From contig NZ_JAOVZR010000001.1 of assembly GCF_026619415.1 (NCBI RefSeq), positions 310,001-374,000 on the forward strand: DNA of 64,000 bases, read 5' to 3'. Below, piece after piece: positions 48,521 through 57,327 of this stretch; the stretch's first letter is position 1; each line of letters opens with the position of its first letter. The notes below the pieces were generated by a model. It saw only the letters and a list, made by a program, of their open reading frames with translations, had not been told where the DNA came from and made no database searches. The DNA is from Hoeflea algicola. GTDB lineage: Bacteria > Pseudomonadota > Alphaproteobacteria > Rhizobiales > Rhizobiaceae. The position numbers and the translations under genes are program-made.

Positions 48521-49780
48521 TCAGGCGGGCAGGGCACGGCGGCGACGCTGTTTGCGCAGATTTGCCTGCCAGCGCATCTCCAGCGCGATGCAGCCCCAGA
48601 CAATTCCCATCAGCAGGTAGAAATGACGCCAGTGATCGGTATCGATCACGCTGCCGATCAGGGTGTGGCCGAACAGGACGATCAGCGCCAACATCAGATA
48701 GGACTGCCAGGGCCGGTCGCGCAGCAGGTGGCGGAAGCCCAGCACGAATGTCCAGCACATCAGCATCAGATAACTGATGAAGCCGAGCCAGCCATAATCC
48801 ATCAGCGCCTTGAGCCAGATATTGTGGGTGTCTTCGCCCCACATCAGCCCGAACTCCAGCGGACCGATGCCAAGCGGATGCTCCATCGCCATGCGGAAAC
48901 CGATGGCGTGGCGTTCGAACCGGCCCAGTCGCGCGCCATCATAGGCCTGCACCAGCTTGGCGCGATCGGTAAACAGGTCAGCGACCTGGTCAAATTGCAG
49001 CGCGACGATAATCGCGCCGACCAGCAACACAAAACCCAGCAGCGACATCATCAGGATTTTCAACCGGAATGCGCCGGTGCGCTCCTTGATCAGCATGGTC
49101 AGCACCAACAGCGCCATCGAGATCGCCAGCAGCCCCCAGGCCGCGCGCGAGAATGACAGAAACACCCCGAGCGCCAGGATCATCAGCCCGATGACGCGCA
49201 GTGGCGCTGCTCTCAGGGTGCCGGTCAGCAGCCCGTGCATCAGATAGAGCGTCGGCAGCACCAGATAGGGGCCGAACACGTTGGGGTCCTGGAACGCGCC
49301 CATTGCACGGCTGTAGCGGGTAAACACCTCGCCACCGGGGATGGCTCCGAAATAGCCCAGGATACCCAGCAGTGCGGTAATGATCGCCGCCGCCACATAA
49401 GCGCGGAAAATCAGCCTGAGCCGTCGGTGGTCGGCCTCGATGATGGCTGCAAAGAAGATCGCCGAAAGCGCCAGGAACAGCGAAACTGCCATGTACATCG
49501 GCGTATCCTTGACCGCTTCCATGGTCAGGATCGAAAACATGCCGCCGATGTTGAAGAGAATATAGAGCGCAATCAGCGGCGCGATATGACGCGACAGTTT
49601 CAGCCCGAACAAGGCCCAGATGCTGATCAGTGCCGCCAGAAACAGCTCATAGGGCGCCGGTTCGCGAATGACGAACCCCGACAAGAACACACCGAACGCC
49701 ACGCACAGCGAGGCCAGCATCGACATCGCCGCGCGCTGCGGCTGAAACATCGCGGGTGCGGGGAGAGTGGCACTGGTCAA
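48521..49780 (-). CDS. O-antigen ligase/polymerase-like protein of the polysaccharide cluster
   Basis: A 419-residue inner-membrane protein with about 12 hydrophobic segments. A periplasmic Wzy_C region contains RYSRAMGAFQDPNVFGPYLV, LSFSRAAWGLLAISMALLVL, HPLGIGPLEFGLMWGEDTHN and ALMDYGWLGFISYL. It probably polymerises or attaches the polysaccharide built by the neighbouring enzymes. The first in-frame start is TTG 49780, overlapping the upstream stop by four bases; ATG 49750 is an alternative. It is the last gene of a four-gene minus-strand operon. Confidence 0.88.
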   Translation of the reverse strand: MTSATLPAPAMFQPQRAAMSMLASLCVAFGVFLSGFVIREPAPYELFLAALISIWALFGLKLSRHIAPLIALYILFNIGGMFSILTMEAVKDTPMYMAVSLFLALSAIFFAAIIEADHRRLRLIFRAYVAAAIITALLGILGYFGAIPGGEVFTRYSRAMGAFQDPNVFGPYLVLPTLYLMHGLLTGTLRAAPLRVIGLMILALGVFLSFSRAAWGLLAISMALLVLTMLIKERTGAFRLKILMMSLLGFVLLVGAIIVALQFDQVADLFTDRAKLVQAYDGARLGRFERHAIGFRMAMEHPLGIGPLEFGLMWGEDTHNIWLKALMDYGWLGFISYLMLMCWTFVLGFRHLLRDRPWQSYLMLALIVLFGHTLIGSVIDTDHWRHFYLLMGIVWGCIALEMRWQANLRKQRRRRALPA

Positions 49781-51342
49781 TAGGCGTTTTCCGTGTTGAG
49801 CAGCCGCAACGGTGTCAGGAACAGGATCTTGAGATCGAACAGCAGCGACCAGTTTTCGATGTAATAGAGGTCGCAGGCGGTGCGCTGCTTGATTTTCTCG
49901 TCATTGTCGATCTCGCCGCGCCAGCCGTTGATCTGAGCCCAGCCGGTGACGCCGGGCTTGACCCGGTGACGGGCGAAATAGCCGTCCACCACCTCGGCGA
50001 ACAGGCGGTCATGGGCGGCGGCGACGACGGCATGCGGCCGCGGTCCCACCAGCGACAGGTCGCCGCGCAGCACGTTGAAGAACTGCGGCAGTTCGTCGAT
50101 CGAGGTTTTGCGGATGAAGCGGCCGACGCTGGTGACGCGCGGGTCGCCCTTGGTCACGGCGGCGCGCGCCGTGGGATCGCATTGGTCGGTGTACATCGAG
50201 CGGAATTTGAACACGTCGATGACTTCATTGTTGAAGCCGTGCCGTTTTTGCATGAAAAGCACTGGGCCCTTGGAGTTGAGCTTTATGGCGATCGCAGTGC
50301 CGATCATCACCGGCCACAAAAGCAGGATCGCAAGCACCGAGAAGAAGATATCGAAAATCCGCTTGGCCACCGAATCCCAGTCCGTGATGGGCCGGTCGAA
50401 GATGTCGAGCATCGGCACAGCGCCGACATAGGAGTAGGCGCGTGGCCGGAACCTGAGCTTGTTGGCGTGTGCGGCAAGCCGGATGTCGAGCGGCAGGATC
50501 CACAGCTTCTTGAGCAGTTCCAGCACCCGCGATTCCGCGTTCAGCGGCATGGCGATGATCAACATGTCGATCCGCGCCATGCGTGCGAAATCCACCAGCA
50601 TGTCGATATTGCCGAGTTTCGGATAGCCTGCCACCATCGGCGGTGATCGGCGGTCATCGCGATCATCGAAAATTCCGCAGATGCGGATGTCATTGTCGGG
50701 ATCCTGCTCGATCGAACGGATCAGCGCCTTGGCCATGTTGCCGCCGCCGACGATCACCGCACGGCGCTCCATGATGCCGTTGCGGGCCCAGCGGCGAATG
50801 CTGTAGGCGACGATGTTGCGACCGATGATCAGGGCGATCGCGCCGGTAATGAACCAGGCGGCGAACCAGACACGCGAAAACGCCAGGCCGCTTTGCAGGA
50901 AAAAGGCACCCAGCGCGATCAGCGCGAAGGCCGCGGCCCAGGCCGAGAGGATCCGTGGCAGGGTTTTCAGCGCGCTGCGCAGCGCCGGCACCTGATAGCC
51001 ATCTGCGGTCTGGATCAGGAGCACGGCAAGCGCCGACCCGACAAAGATCGCCGGACCATAGTACAGCAGCAGGACCTCCTGGCTGAAGCCGACATAAAGC
51101 GCGTAGATGACGAAACCGGTGAGCGCCAGCAGGGCGAATTCGGCCAGCCTCAAGGTGCCGATAATCATTGTCGGGGAGTAGTTTTCCTGGGACAACCGGT
51201 GAGCGGTCTGGACGGCCAAACGGCTCATTTCTGGTTTGGGGGCACCGGCTTCGGACTTGGCAGCGGGCGTGGCTTCGATTTCGGCCATCGCCTTGCGAAT
51301 GTTGTCCGAATTGAATGCATCGTCTCGGTCTATCTTGTTCAC
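49777..51342 (-). CDS. Undecaprenyl-phosphate sugar-1-phosphate transferase (priming glycosyltransferase)
   Basis: Starts repeat-unit assembly by moving a sugar-1-phosphate onto undecaprenyl phosphate. The 521-residue protein has four membrane helices (about residues 60-190) and a CoA-binding-like Rossmann domain (AVIVGGGNMAKALIRSIE). A last helix precedes the catalytic sugar-transferase domain: KRIFDIFFSVLAILLLWP, FKFRSMYTD and DELPQFFNVLRGDLSLVGPR. This full-length layout is that of WbaP/WcaJ or UppE-type enzymes. GTG 51342 has GGGAGAG seven bases upstream; the TTG at 51348 is too close to it. The downstream ligase overlaps it by four bases. Confidence 0.93.
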   Translation of the reverse strand: MNKIDRDDAFNSDNIRKAMAEIEATPAAKSEAGAPKPEMSRLAVQTAHRLSQENYSPTMIIGTLRLAEFALLALTGFVIYALYVGFSQEVLLLYYGPAIFVGSALAVLLIQTADGYQVPALRSALKTLPRILSAWAAAFALIALGAFFLQSGLAFSRVWFAAWFITGAIALIIGRNIVAYSIRRWARNGIMERRAVIVGGGNMAKALIRSIEQDPDNDIRICGIFDDRDDRRSPPMVAGYPKLGNIDMLVDFARMARIDMLIIAMPLNAESRVLELLKKLWILPLDIRLAAHANKLRFRPRAYSYVGAVPMLDIFDRPITDWDSVAKRIFDIFFSVLAILLLWPVMIGTAIAIKLNSKGPVLFMQKRHGFNNEVIDVFKFRSMYTDQCDPTARAAVTKGDPRVTSVGRFIRKTSIDELPQFFNVLRGDLSLVGPRPHAVVAAAHDRLFAEVVDGYFARHRVKPGVTGWAQINGWRGEIDNDEKIKQRTACDLYYIENWSLLFDLKILFLTPLRLLNTENAY

Positions 51343-51390
51343 GACCAAACTCTCCCGGGAAACTGTTCTTCCCGAGATAGCACGGTGGCC

Positions 51391-52572
51391 CTAAGAAAGA
51401 CTTGACGCGGTCCGGTTGGCCTTGAGGTTCACCTTGCTGACCAGGCATTCCTGGTAGGTTTTGGTCATCCTCTCGGCCATCGTCTGGGCCGAGAACTGGT
51501 GACGGAACCGGTTGAGCTCGGGCATCGCAGCGGTGAGCCACTCGGGCTCTGAAACCGCTTGTGCCATCGCCTGAGCCATCGCCTCGGCATCGCCTGGCGG
51601 CACGAAGGCTGCACAATTCTCGCCCAGAATTTCGGGAATGCCACCAACCCTGGTGGAAATTACCGGTTTGCCCGCAGCCACCGCTTCGAGAACGATATAG
51701 GGCATTGATTCAGCCCGCGATGGGATGACGACCGTGCGTGCCAGCGCAAAGGCTTCGCGCGCAGGCATTGCGTCGTGCATGGTTAGCCGTGCTCCCATGC
51801 CCAGCGCGTCGATGCGTGCCTGGTAGCGCGGTTTGTCGTCGCCATCGCCGACCATGACCCCGCGCAACGGTCTTCCGGCAAGTTGTTCGGCGCGCCGTAT
51901 GGCTTCGATGAAAACATCCGGCCCCTTGAGGTCGCGCATCATGCCGATATAGAGAAAATCCACAGCGTCGGGCACGGGCTCCACTGGCTCGAACTCATCG
52001 GCGCGCAAGCCGTTGTGGATCAACCGACAAGGTGCGCGCGGTTTGCCGATTTTTTCCGTATAGGTTTGTCGCTCGTACTCGGACACAAACACCAGACTGT
52101 CGGTCCAGCGTTCGAGCAGGCGCTCGATGCAAAAATAGGCCTGCCCCCGCGCCGTGTGGCTGTTGTAGTGCAGGCTGCCGCCATGGGGCGAATATAAACG
52201 GGCAACGCGAGACTGGGATACCCGTAACCGTGAGCCGGCAAGTCGTACGAAAGCGCCACCTTTGGCGCCGTGTCCGTGCAACACGTCCAGCTTCAAATCT
52301 TTGACCTTGTTGAATGTCTTGTATGCAGCCGAAAGGTCTGAGAGACCAAGCGAACGGCGAATCGGCATCCGCATCAGCCCGAGCGAGAGATGCGGCATGA
52401 TGGCGTCGAACAACGCCTCTTCATAGGCTCCGCCGGTCGAGGAATCACACAGGATCCCTACCTCGTGGCCAGCTTTGGCATGTTCTTCGGCGAGATCGCG
52501 GACATGGCGGAATATTCCGCCTACCGGCGACCGGAAACAATGCAGGATCCGCAGGGGTTTATGGCCTGTCAT
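51391..52572 (-). CDS. Glycosyltransferase family 4 protein
   Basis: A 393-residue GT-B fold enzyme that adds a sugar from a nucleotide donor to the growing lipid-linked unit in the cytoplasm. The N-terminal half has LRILHCFRSPVGGIFRHVRD and LDVLHGHGAKGG. The C-terminal GT4 domain has FLYIGMMRDLKGPDVFIEAI, VVIPSRAESMPYIVLEAVAA and GKPVISTRVGGIPEIL, with the donor-binding glutamates. ATG 52572 is set by the conserved start; the frame is open upstream inside the next gene. It lies four bases after the Wza-like gene and 48 bases before the priming transferase. Confidence 0.92.
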   Translation of the reverse strand: MTGHKPLRILHCFRSPVGGIFRHVRDLAEEHAKAGHEVGILCDSSTGGAYEEALFDAIMPHLSLGLMRMPIRRSLGLSDLSAAYKTFNKVKDLKLDVLHGHGAKGGAFVRLAGSRLRVSQSRVARLYSPHGGSLHYNSHTARGQAYFCIERLLERWTDSLVFVSEYERQTYTEKIGKPRAPCRLIHNGLRADEFEPVEPVPDAVDFLYIGMMRDLKGPDVFIEAIRRAEQLAGRPLRGVMVGDGDDKPRYQARIDALGMGARLTMHDAMPAREAFALARTVVIPSRAESMPYIVLEAVAAGKPVISTRVGGIPEILGENCAAFVPPGDAEAMAQAMAQAVSEPEWLTAAMPELNRFRHQFSAQTMAERMTKTYQECLVSKVNLKANRTASSLS

Positions 52573-52576
52573 CAGA

Positions 52577-53152
52577 TCAGAACAGCCGCTCGCGTACATA
52601 AATCGTATCGCCGGCAAGGATCGGATCGGAAATCGAGACCCGTCCGGTCATGACCTTTCCGTTGATCTTGCGGGTGATGTCGACCATGCGTTGATTGGCG
52701 CGTGGCGAAAATCCGCCGGCGATGGCGATGGCGTTTTGAACGTTCATGCCTGCGACATAGGAGTATTGGCCGGCTTGTCCGACTTCACCCATGATGAAGA
52801 ACGAGCGGTAACGGTCGATCTCGATGGAAACGTCCGGGTCGCGCAGGTAGCCCTGACGCAGGCTCGCGGCGATACCAGCTTCAAGCTCCTGCAGCGTCCG
52901 TCCGCGCGCCGGCACGGCGCCGATCAGCGGAAAGGCGATATAGCCCGCCTGATCCACTGCATAGGTTCCTGTCAGGCCGGTCTGTTCAAACACGGTGATC
53001 CGCAGCCGGTCGCCGGCGTCGAGCCGATAGGGTTGGATGACGGCTTCGTGAAACGCCTTGGGGGCAGGTTGGTAGCCCGAGCATCCCGCCAGCATGACCG
53101 AGGTCATGGCGGCCGCCAGCAGGGCTGTCACTTTGGACTTGGCGGGTTTCAT
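52577..53152 (-). CDS. Wza-like polysaccharide export lipoprotein
   Basis: Predicted outer-membrane or periplasmic export component. The 191 residues include a lipoprotein signal (VMLAGC, lipidated Cys24), the Poly_export domain (YRLDAGDRLRITVFEQTGLT) and a SLBB domain (FFIMGEVGQAGQYSYVAGMN, ending DTIYVRERLF). It is much shorter than E. coli Wza and lacks the C-terminal helix that forms the outer-membrane pore, as in the rhizobial ExoF and UppC types. It is the first gene of the minus-strand polysaccharide operon and diverges from the Wzc-like gene. Confidence 0.93.
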   Translation of the reverse strand: MKPAKSKVTALLAAAMTSVMLAGCSGYQPAPKAFHEAVIQPYRLDAGDRLRITVFEQTGLTGTYAVDQAGYIAFPLIGAVPARGRTLQELEAGIAASLRQGYLRDPDVSIEIDRYRSFFIMGEVGQAGQYSYVAGMNVQNAIAIAGGFSPRANQRMVDITRKINGKVMTGRVSISDPILAGDTIYVRERLF

Positions 53153-53209
53153 GCTTGTGCTTGCTCCACGCGAGACGTGTGAATGTCGAAGCCCGTTATC
53201 GATCCATTA

Positions 53210-53219
53210 GGGTTAACGG
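53210..53219 (-). promoter_or_regulatory. GGGTTAACGG box upstream of the export operon
   Basis: This ten-base element lies 58 bases before the Wza-like start and recurs exactly at 56864 before the acetyltransferase gene of the same cluster. A further TTAACC at 53340 lies 59 bases before the Wzc-like gene on the other side of this 251-base divergent region. No gene fits in the gap. Confidence 0.35.
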
Positions 53220-53403
53220 TCGGTAAAAGAGACGAGCATTATTTGCGGCGGTTGCTGGTGGAAGCAGGGCCCGAGCGTGAAGCCGACAAATCACAGTCGC
53301 GGGCAGGGCGCGATAAGTAAAGGAAGCGTCACCGGCGCCTTAACCGTTGCGTTACCATGTTCCTTTACCCTCCCGGACTTGTGTTAGTAGGAGTATCCCG
53401 ATT

Positions 53404-55527
53404 ATGTCTGTGGGACCAGTCAATCAGCCGGATGTCGATATTGATCTGGGGCGTCTTTTCAAGGCGGTCTGGGAGCGCAAGTTGCTTGTTGCGGGGCTCA
53501 CAGCCGCGGCTGCGGGATTGGCTTTCATCATCACCGGGATGATCAATCCGCTCTACAAGTCGGAAGCCCGGCTGCTGATTGAAACCCGAGAGCCTGTTTA
53601 CAGCAGTGACCAGAACCGGACCGGCAGTGATGCGGCGATGCTCGACGAGCGCGCGGTCACCAGTCAGGTGGAGATCCTCAGATCGACCGACCTGGTCAAG
53701 CAGGTAGCGCGCGAGCTCGACCTTTCCTCGCGGGAAGAATTCGATTCCGCTGCCAATACCTCTGCAATCGGCAATCTGCTGGTGCTGGTCGGGATGAAGA
53801 AGGATCCGCTTCTGGTACCTGCCGATGAGCGGGTTCTCAAGGAATTCTACAAGAAGCTCGAGGTCTACGCTGTCCCCGGATCACGGGTCATTGCCATCGA
53901 GTTTTCCTCCGAAGATCCGGACATTGCCGCCCAGGTTCCCAATGCGTTGATTGATGCCTATCTCACTTCGCAATCCGGCGCCAAGCTTGAAAACAACACC
54001 GACGCCAGTGCCTGGCTGGAGCCGGAAATCACCAAGCTGCGGCAGAAAGTGCGTGAATCCGAGGAAAAGATCGCGCAATACCGGTCTGAAACGGGACTTC
54101 TGCTGGTCAACCAGCAGGACACCATCGCCGCCAAGCAACTGTCCGACATCTCCACCGAATTGAGCCGGGTTCGCGCCGAGCGCGCAGATTCCGAAGCACG
54201 CGCCCAGTCGGTTCGCAATGCCTTGAAATCCGGTCAATCTGTGGATGCCATTTCTGATGTGCTGGGTTCGGCGTTGGTCCAGCGCCTGCGCGAGAGCGAA
54301 GGCTCGGTCCGCGCACAATTGGCTGACCTTTCGACAACCCTGCTTGAAGCGCACCCGCGCATGAAGGGCTTGCGCGCGCAACTGGCTGATATCGAACGGC
54401 AGATCCTGGCTGAAATCCGCAAGGTGCTGTCGAGCCTCGAAAGCAATGCCAGGGTGGCCAAGATCCGCGAAGAGGAATTGACCGCACAGCTCAACGAACT
54501 CAAGGCCGGATCGGCGCGGGAGGGCGAGGAAGCTGTTGAATTGCGTTCGCTCGAGCGCGAAGCTGCTGCCCAGCGCGACCTGCTGGAAACCTACCTCGGT
54601 CGCTACCGGGAGGCTGCTTCGCGGACCGAGCCCAAGGCCCTGCCGGCCGACGCACGGGTGATTTCGCGCGCCGTCCCGGCTTCTGAATCTCATTACCCGA
54701 AGAAGGGACCGATTATCATTGTCGCCGCTTTTGCGACATTGCTGCTGTCGACCGTCGGCATCATGCTGGGCGAGCTGTTTTCCGGGCGAGCGCTGCGTCC
54801 GTCAACGCCCATGCTGCGCGATGAAGCCTACCAGGCCGAAGCCGAACCGGTGGTCGCGGCTGCGGTACCTGTGTCCCCGAATGCAGACATCGAAGCCGGT
54901 ACTGCGGCCTTGCCGATCATCGCCAATGAGGCCGATGACTTCACCGTCGAAGCCGTTGCCGAGCAGCTTGTCACGGATCAGGTTTCCGTCGCCGTCTGCG
55001 TCTCGCCGGAAGGCGACGAAGGCTCGGCGACTTCGGTGATGCTGGCGCGCACGATTGCCGGTGAAGGCCTGCAGACCCTGCTGATTGACTTGACGGGATC
55101 TGCATGTCCGACCGAACTTATGGCCGAATCGTTACGGCTGCCGGGGCTCACCGACCTCATGTGTGGCGAGATCGCGATTGCCGATTCGATCCACCCGGAC
55201 CGGTTGTCGTCTGCCCATATCATTCCGCGCGGCAACGCCAATGCGCGCCGCGCCATGCGGGCGATCGACCGCTTGCCAATGGTCATCGATGCGCTGACCG
55301 AGGCCTATGACATCGTTATTGTCGAATGCGGTGCAGCCGATGCGGCTGCCATCGCAAGGATTGCGCGCGCCGACACCGGCGAGATCGTGTTGTCGATCCT
55401 GCATGCGGATGAGGCGGCGGTGAAGACGCTGCTGGCCGACTTCCACGAACATGGCTTTGAGGATGTGTTGTTGATGACGCCGGGCGAACCGCTCAGCCCG
55501 TTGGGAAATCGCAGTTCGGCGGCCTGA
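53404..55527 (+). CDS. Wzc-like polysaccharide co-polymerase with degenerate kinase domain
   Basis: A 707-residue inner-membrane protein controlling chain length and export. It has an N-terminal Wzz domain (DIDLGRLFKAVWERKLLVAG, first helix near residue 30) and a long periplasmic coiled coil (about residues 200-400). A GNVR-type region (LEREAAAQRDLLETYLGRYR) comes before the second helix (GPIIIVAAFATLLLSTVGIM). The cytoplasmic tail resembles a tyrosine-kinase ATPase domain, but its P-loop reads PEGDEGSATSV, with no lysine, and there is no C-terminal tyrosine cluster. It probably no longer phosphorylates. AGGAG precedes ATG 53404. It diverges from the Wza-like operon. Confidence 0.92.
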   Translation: MSVGPVNQPDVDIDLGRLFKAVWERKLLVAGLTAAAAGLAFIITGMINPLYKSEARLLIETREPVYSSDQNRTGSDAAMLDERAVTSQVEILRSTDLVKQVARELDLSSREEFDSAANTSAIGNLLVLVGMKKDPLLVPADERVLKEFYKKLEVYAVPGSRVIAIEFSSEDPDIAAQVPNALIDAYLTSQSGAKLENNTDASAWLEPEITKLRQKVRESEEKIAQYRSETGLLLVNQQDTIAAKQLSDISTELSRVRAERADSEARAQSVRNALKSGQSVDAISDVLGSALVQRLRESEGSVRAQLADLSTTLLEAHPRMKGLRAQLADIERQILAEIRKVLSSLESNARVAKIREEELTAQLNELKAGSAREGEEAVELRSLEREAAAQRDLLETYLGRYREAASRTEPKALPADARVISRAVPASESHYPKKGPIIIVAAFATLLLSTVGIMLGELFSGRALRPSTPMLRDEAYQAEAEPVVAAAVPVSPNADIEAGTAALPIIANEADDFTVEAVAEQLVTDQVSVAVCVSPEGDEGSATSVMLARTIAGEGLQTLLIDLTGSACPTELMAESLRLPGLTDLMCGEIAIADSIHPDRLSSAHIIPRGNANARRAMRAIDRLPMVIDALTEAYDIVIVECGAADAAAIARIARADTGEIVLSILHADEAAVKTLLADFHEHGFEDVLLMTPGEPLSPLGNRSSAA

Positions 55528-56748
55528 TCAGATGTCGACCGGCGCGCTCTGGCGGCGGACGACAAGGCCACGCAACCAGGCAGCAAACCGGTGTAACATC
55601 GGCGAAGTCTTGATCTTGCGTTTCAGGCGGATCATGCCGGTGATAGCCGGCGCCGCCAATCGCCCCTTGACGGTCAGCGGCACATGGCAATCCACCAGAT
55701 CGGTCCGCACAGGACACCAGGAACGCTTGTAGAGCTGATCTCCGACACCGAAATCGAACACCTGCTCGCCGGCCACCGAAGCACGCTCGATCATGTGGTA
55801 GAACAGCAATTCGCCGACACTGGCATCGGGGGCAATTTCGTCGTTGATGGATCCGAACTGGCAGGTGACGTGCCGGTCCTTGATCGTCAGTCCGGCGACA
55901 GCGATGATCTCGCCCTTGTTGTCTCCGCCGGTCAGCTCGATGCCGTGCAGTTCCAGCGCCGGCCGGCCTCGCTGGTCTCGGGTCATGGCCAGTCGCGCCA
56001 TGAAAGCGCGAACGCCAGGATCGGCAAACACGTTGGGCAGGCCTTGCGCGGCCAGGCGCACCGGCTTTTGCTTCAAAAACACTTCGAGCAACCTGAGCGC
56101 TTGCTCATCATCCTCGCCGATGATGTGGCGATAGCCGCCCAAGGCTTCCAGCCGTCGTTGCGACACCCGGAATTTCTTGCGCCGGCGCTTGCCATTGATT
56201 TGCGCCAGTACCGCGTTGAAATCGGTAAGCAAGGGAAGCTGGAAACTTGGATTTTGATGGAATACCCGCGGCAATTCGCTGAAAGGGGATTGGCTGGCTG
56301 CGTCAGGCGGCATCTTGTCAAACAGGACGATATCGGCGTCAAGCCCGGCGCGCGACAGCGCTGCGGCCAGTTCGCCCGGTGCAATATCGGCGCGTGCGCC
56401 GGTCAAGCTCTCGGGTAGCAAACCGGTATTGGCGTTGGAAAAAGCAGTTCCGGCAAACCGCGCCACTTTCAATCCGCGGCGGTGGACAATTTCCAGCGGC
56501 AGAATAGCCAGCGGTTGGCCTTCCAGTTCCAGTGTGACGATCGAAAGCGTTGTTCCGGTCCCACCGACCCAGGCTTCCACCCATGCGCGGCTTTGATGAA
56601 ATGTCGCCGCGGGGTTGGCCTCAAGCTGTTGCCATAGCCGGCCAGCGCCGGTCACGTCATGGCAGACAAAGGCGGAAAGTCGCGGACGCCGGGAGACGAC
56701 CGCGGCTCTGGCGATCGGTGTTGCGGTGATGTCGTGCGCATTTGCCAT
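55528..56748 (-). CDS. CelD/BcsL-type GNAT acetyltransferase
   Basis: A 406-residue cytoplasmic protein of the Acetyltransf_6 (CelD) family, related to FemAB. Features: LWQQLEANPAATFHQSRAW, VARFAGTAFSNANTG, LAQINGKRRRKKFRVSQRRL, and the C-terminal GNAT-like segment VGELLFYHMIERA, FDFGVGDQLYKRSW. Such proteins often acylate exopolysaccharide or cellulose. Its stop codon abuts that of the Wzc-like gene with no spacer (the two stops form TGATCA). ATG 56748 is chosen; the frame is open to 56862. GGGTTAACGG lies 116 bases upstream. Confidence 0.87.
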   Translation of the reverse strand: MANAHDITATPIARAAVVSRRPRLSAFVCHDVTGAGRLWQQLEANPAATFHQSRAWVEAWVGGTGTTLSIVTLELEGQPLAILPLEIVHRRGLKVARFAGTAFSNANTGLLPESLTGARADIAPGELAAALSRAGLDADIVLFDKMPPDAASQSPFSELPRVFHQNPSFQLPLLTDFNAVLAQINGKRRRKKFRVSQRRLEALGGYRHIIGEDDEQALRLLEVFLKQKPVRLAAQGLPNVFADPGVRAFMARLAMTRDQRGRPALELHGIELTGGDNKGEIIAVAGLTIKDRHVTCQFGSINDEIAPDASVGELLFYHMIERASVAGEQVFDFGVGDQLYKRSWCPVRTDLVDCHVPLTVKGRLAAPAITGMIRLKRKIKTSPMLHRFAAWLRGLVVRRQSAPVDI

Positions 56749-56863
56749 TGTTTGAACGCTCGCGGGGTTTGTTCTTCCTTGCGCGCAAGCATGGTCCTCA
56801 GGCCTCAAAATTCCGGTAAACACGCAAGCACGGCACCGGAAACTAAGCCTCAGGGCTAACAAT

Positions 56864-56873
56864 GGGTTAACGG
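56864..56873 (-). promoter_or_regulatory. Second copy of GGGTTAACGG
   Basis: Identical ten-base element to that at 53210, here upstream of the CelD-type acetyltransferase in the same strand orientation. It is a candidate shared operator of the polysaccharide genes. Confidence 0.35.
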
Positions 56874-56910
56874 CGCTCTGTCCGGGGCGGCTTGCGCACT
56901 GCTGCGGTTG

Positions 56911-57129
56911 TCACGATTGCCGGTGCTTGGGCGGCCGTTCCATCCAGCGGATCACGAACATGGCCGGTACGATCCACAGGATGCCGGTGAACAGGAAATA
57001 GAGCATGTGCACATACCAGGCCGATTCGGCCAGCCGGTAGCTGGCGATGGTGGTGGCGATCAGCGCGTACAGCACCACCAGCGCCACAATGATGACGGTT
57101 CCTATGAGTTTCTTCAGGCGAACAGGCAT
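56911..57129 (-). CDS. DUF2842 membrane protein
   Basis: A 72-residue protein with two membrane helices: KKLIGTVIIVALVVLYALIA and MLYFLFTGILWIVPAMFVIR, joined by the conserved SYRLAESAWYVH loop and ending WMERPPKHRQS. This matches the small alphaproteobacterial DUF2842 family, of unknown function. GGAAG lies nine bases before ATG 57129; longer frames upstream are not supported. It diverges from the heme A synthase gene, which may hint at a respiratory link, but that is only position. Confidence 0.88.
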   Translation of the reverse strand: MPVRLKKLIGTVIIVALVVLYALIATTIASYRLAESAWYVHMLYFLFTGILWIVPAMFVIRWMERPPKHRQS

Positions 57130-57327
57130 GATCTGGTCTTCCATGGTGTCGGCTGCAGGGTGCGACCTGCTGCTGGCGTCTACCCCGGACATAGCGGCTT
57201 TGACGCTGAACGCAAGGGTGGTCGGATGCCTGCGGCTCGCCGCGACCGCATGCCGCAAAGGCTTCGGCCTTGCCTTGCAGGGCCCGGTGGGGCACATGTC
57301 CGGTAGATCCAAGGAAAGACACCGCCG

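Noticed and set aside
47950-48603. 217-codon minus-strand frame after tRNA-Pro
   Set aside because: It overlaps the certain ligase gene, has no good start and shows no recognisable domain; kept only as a note on the region.
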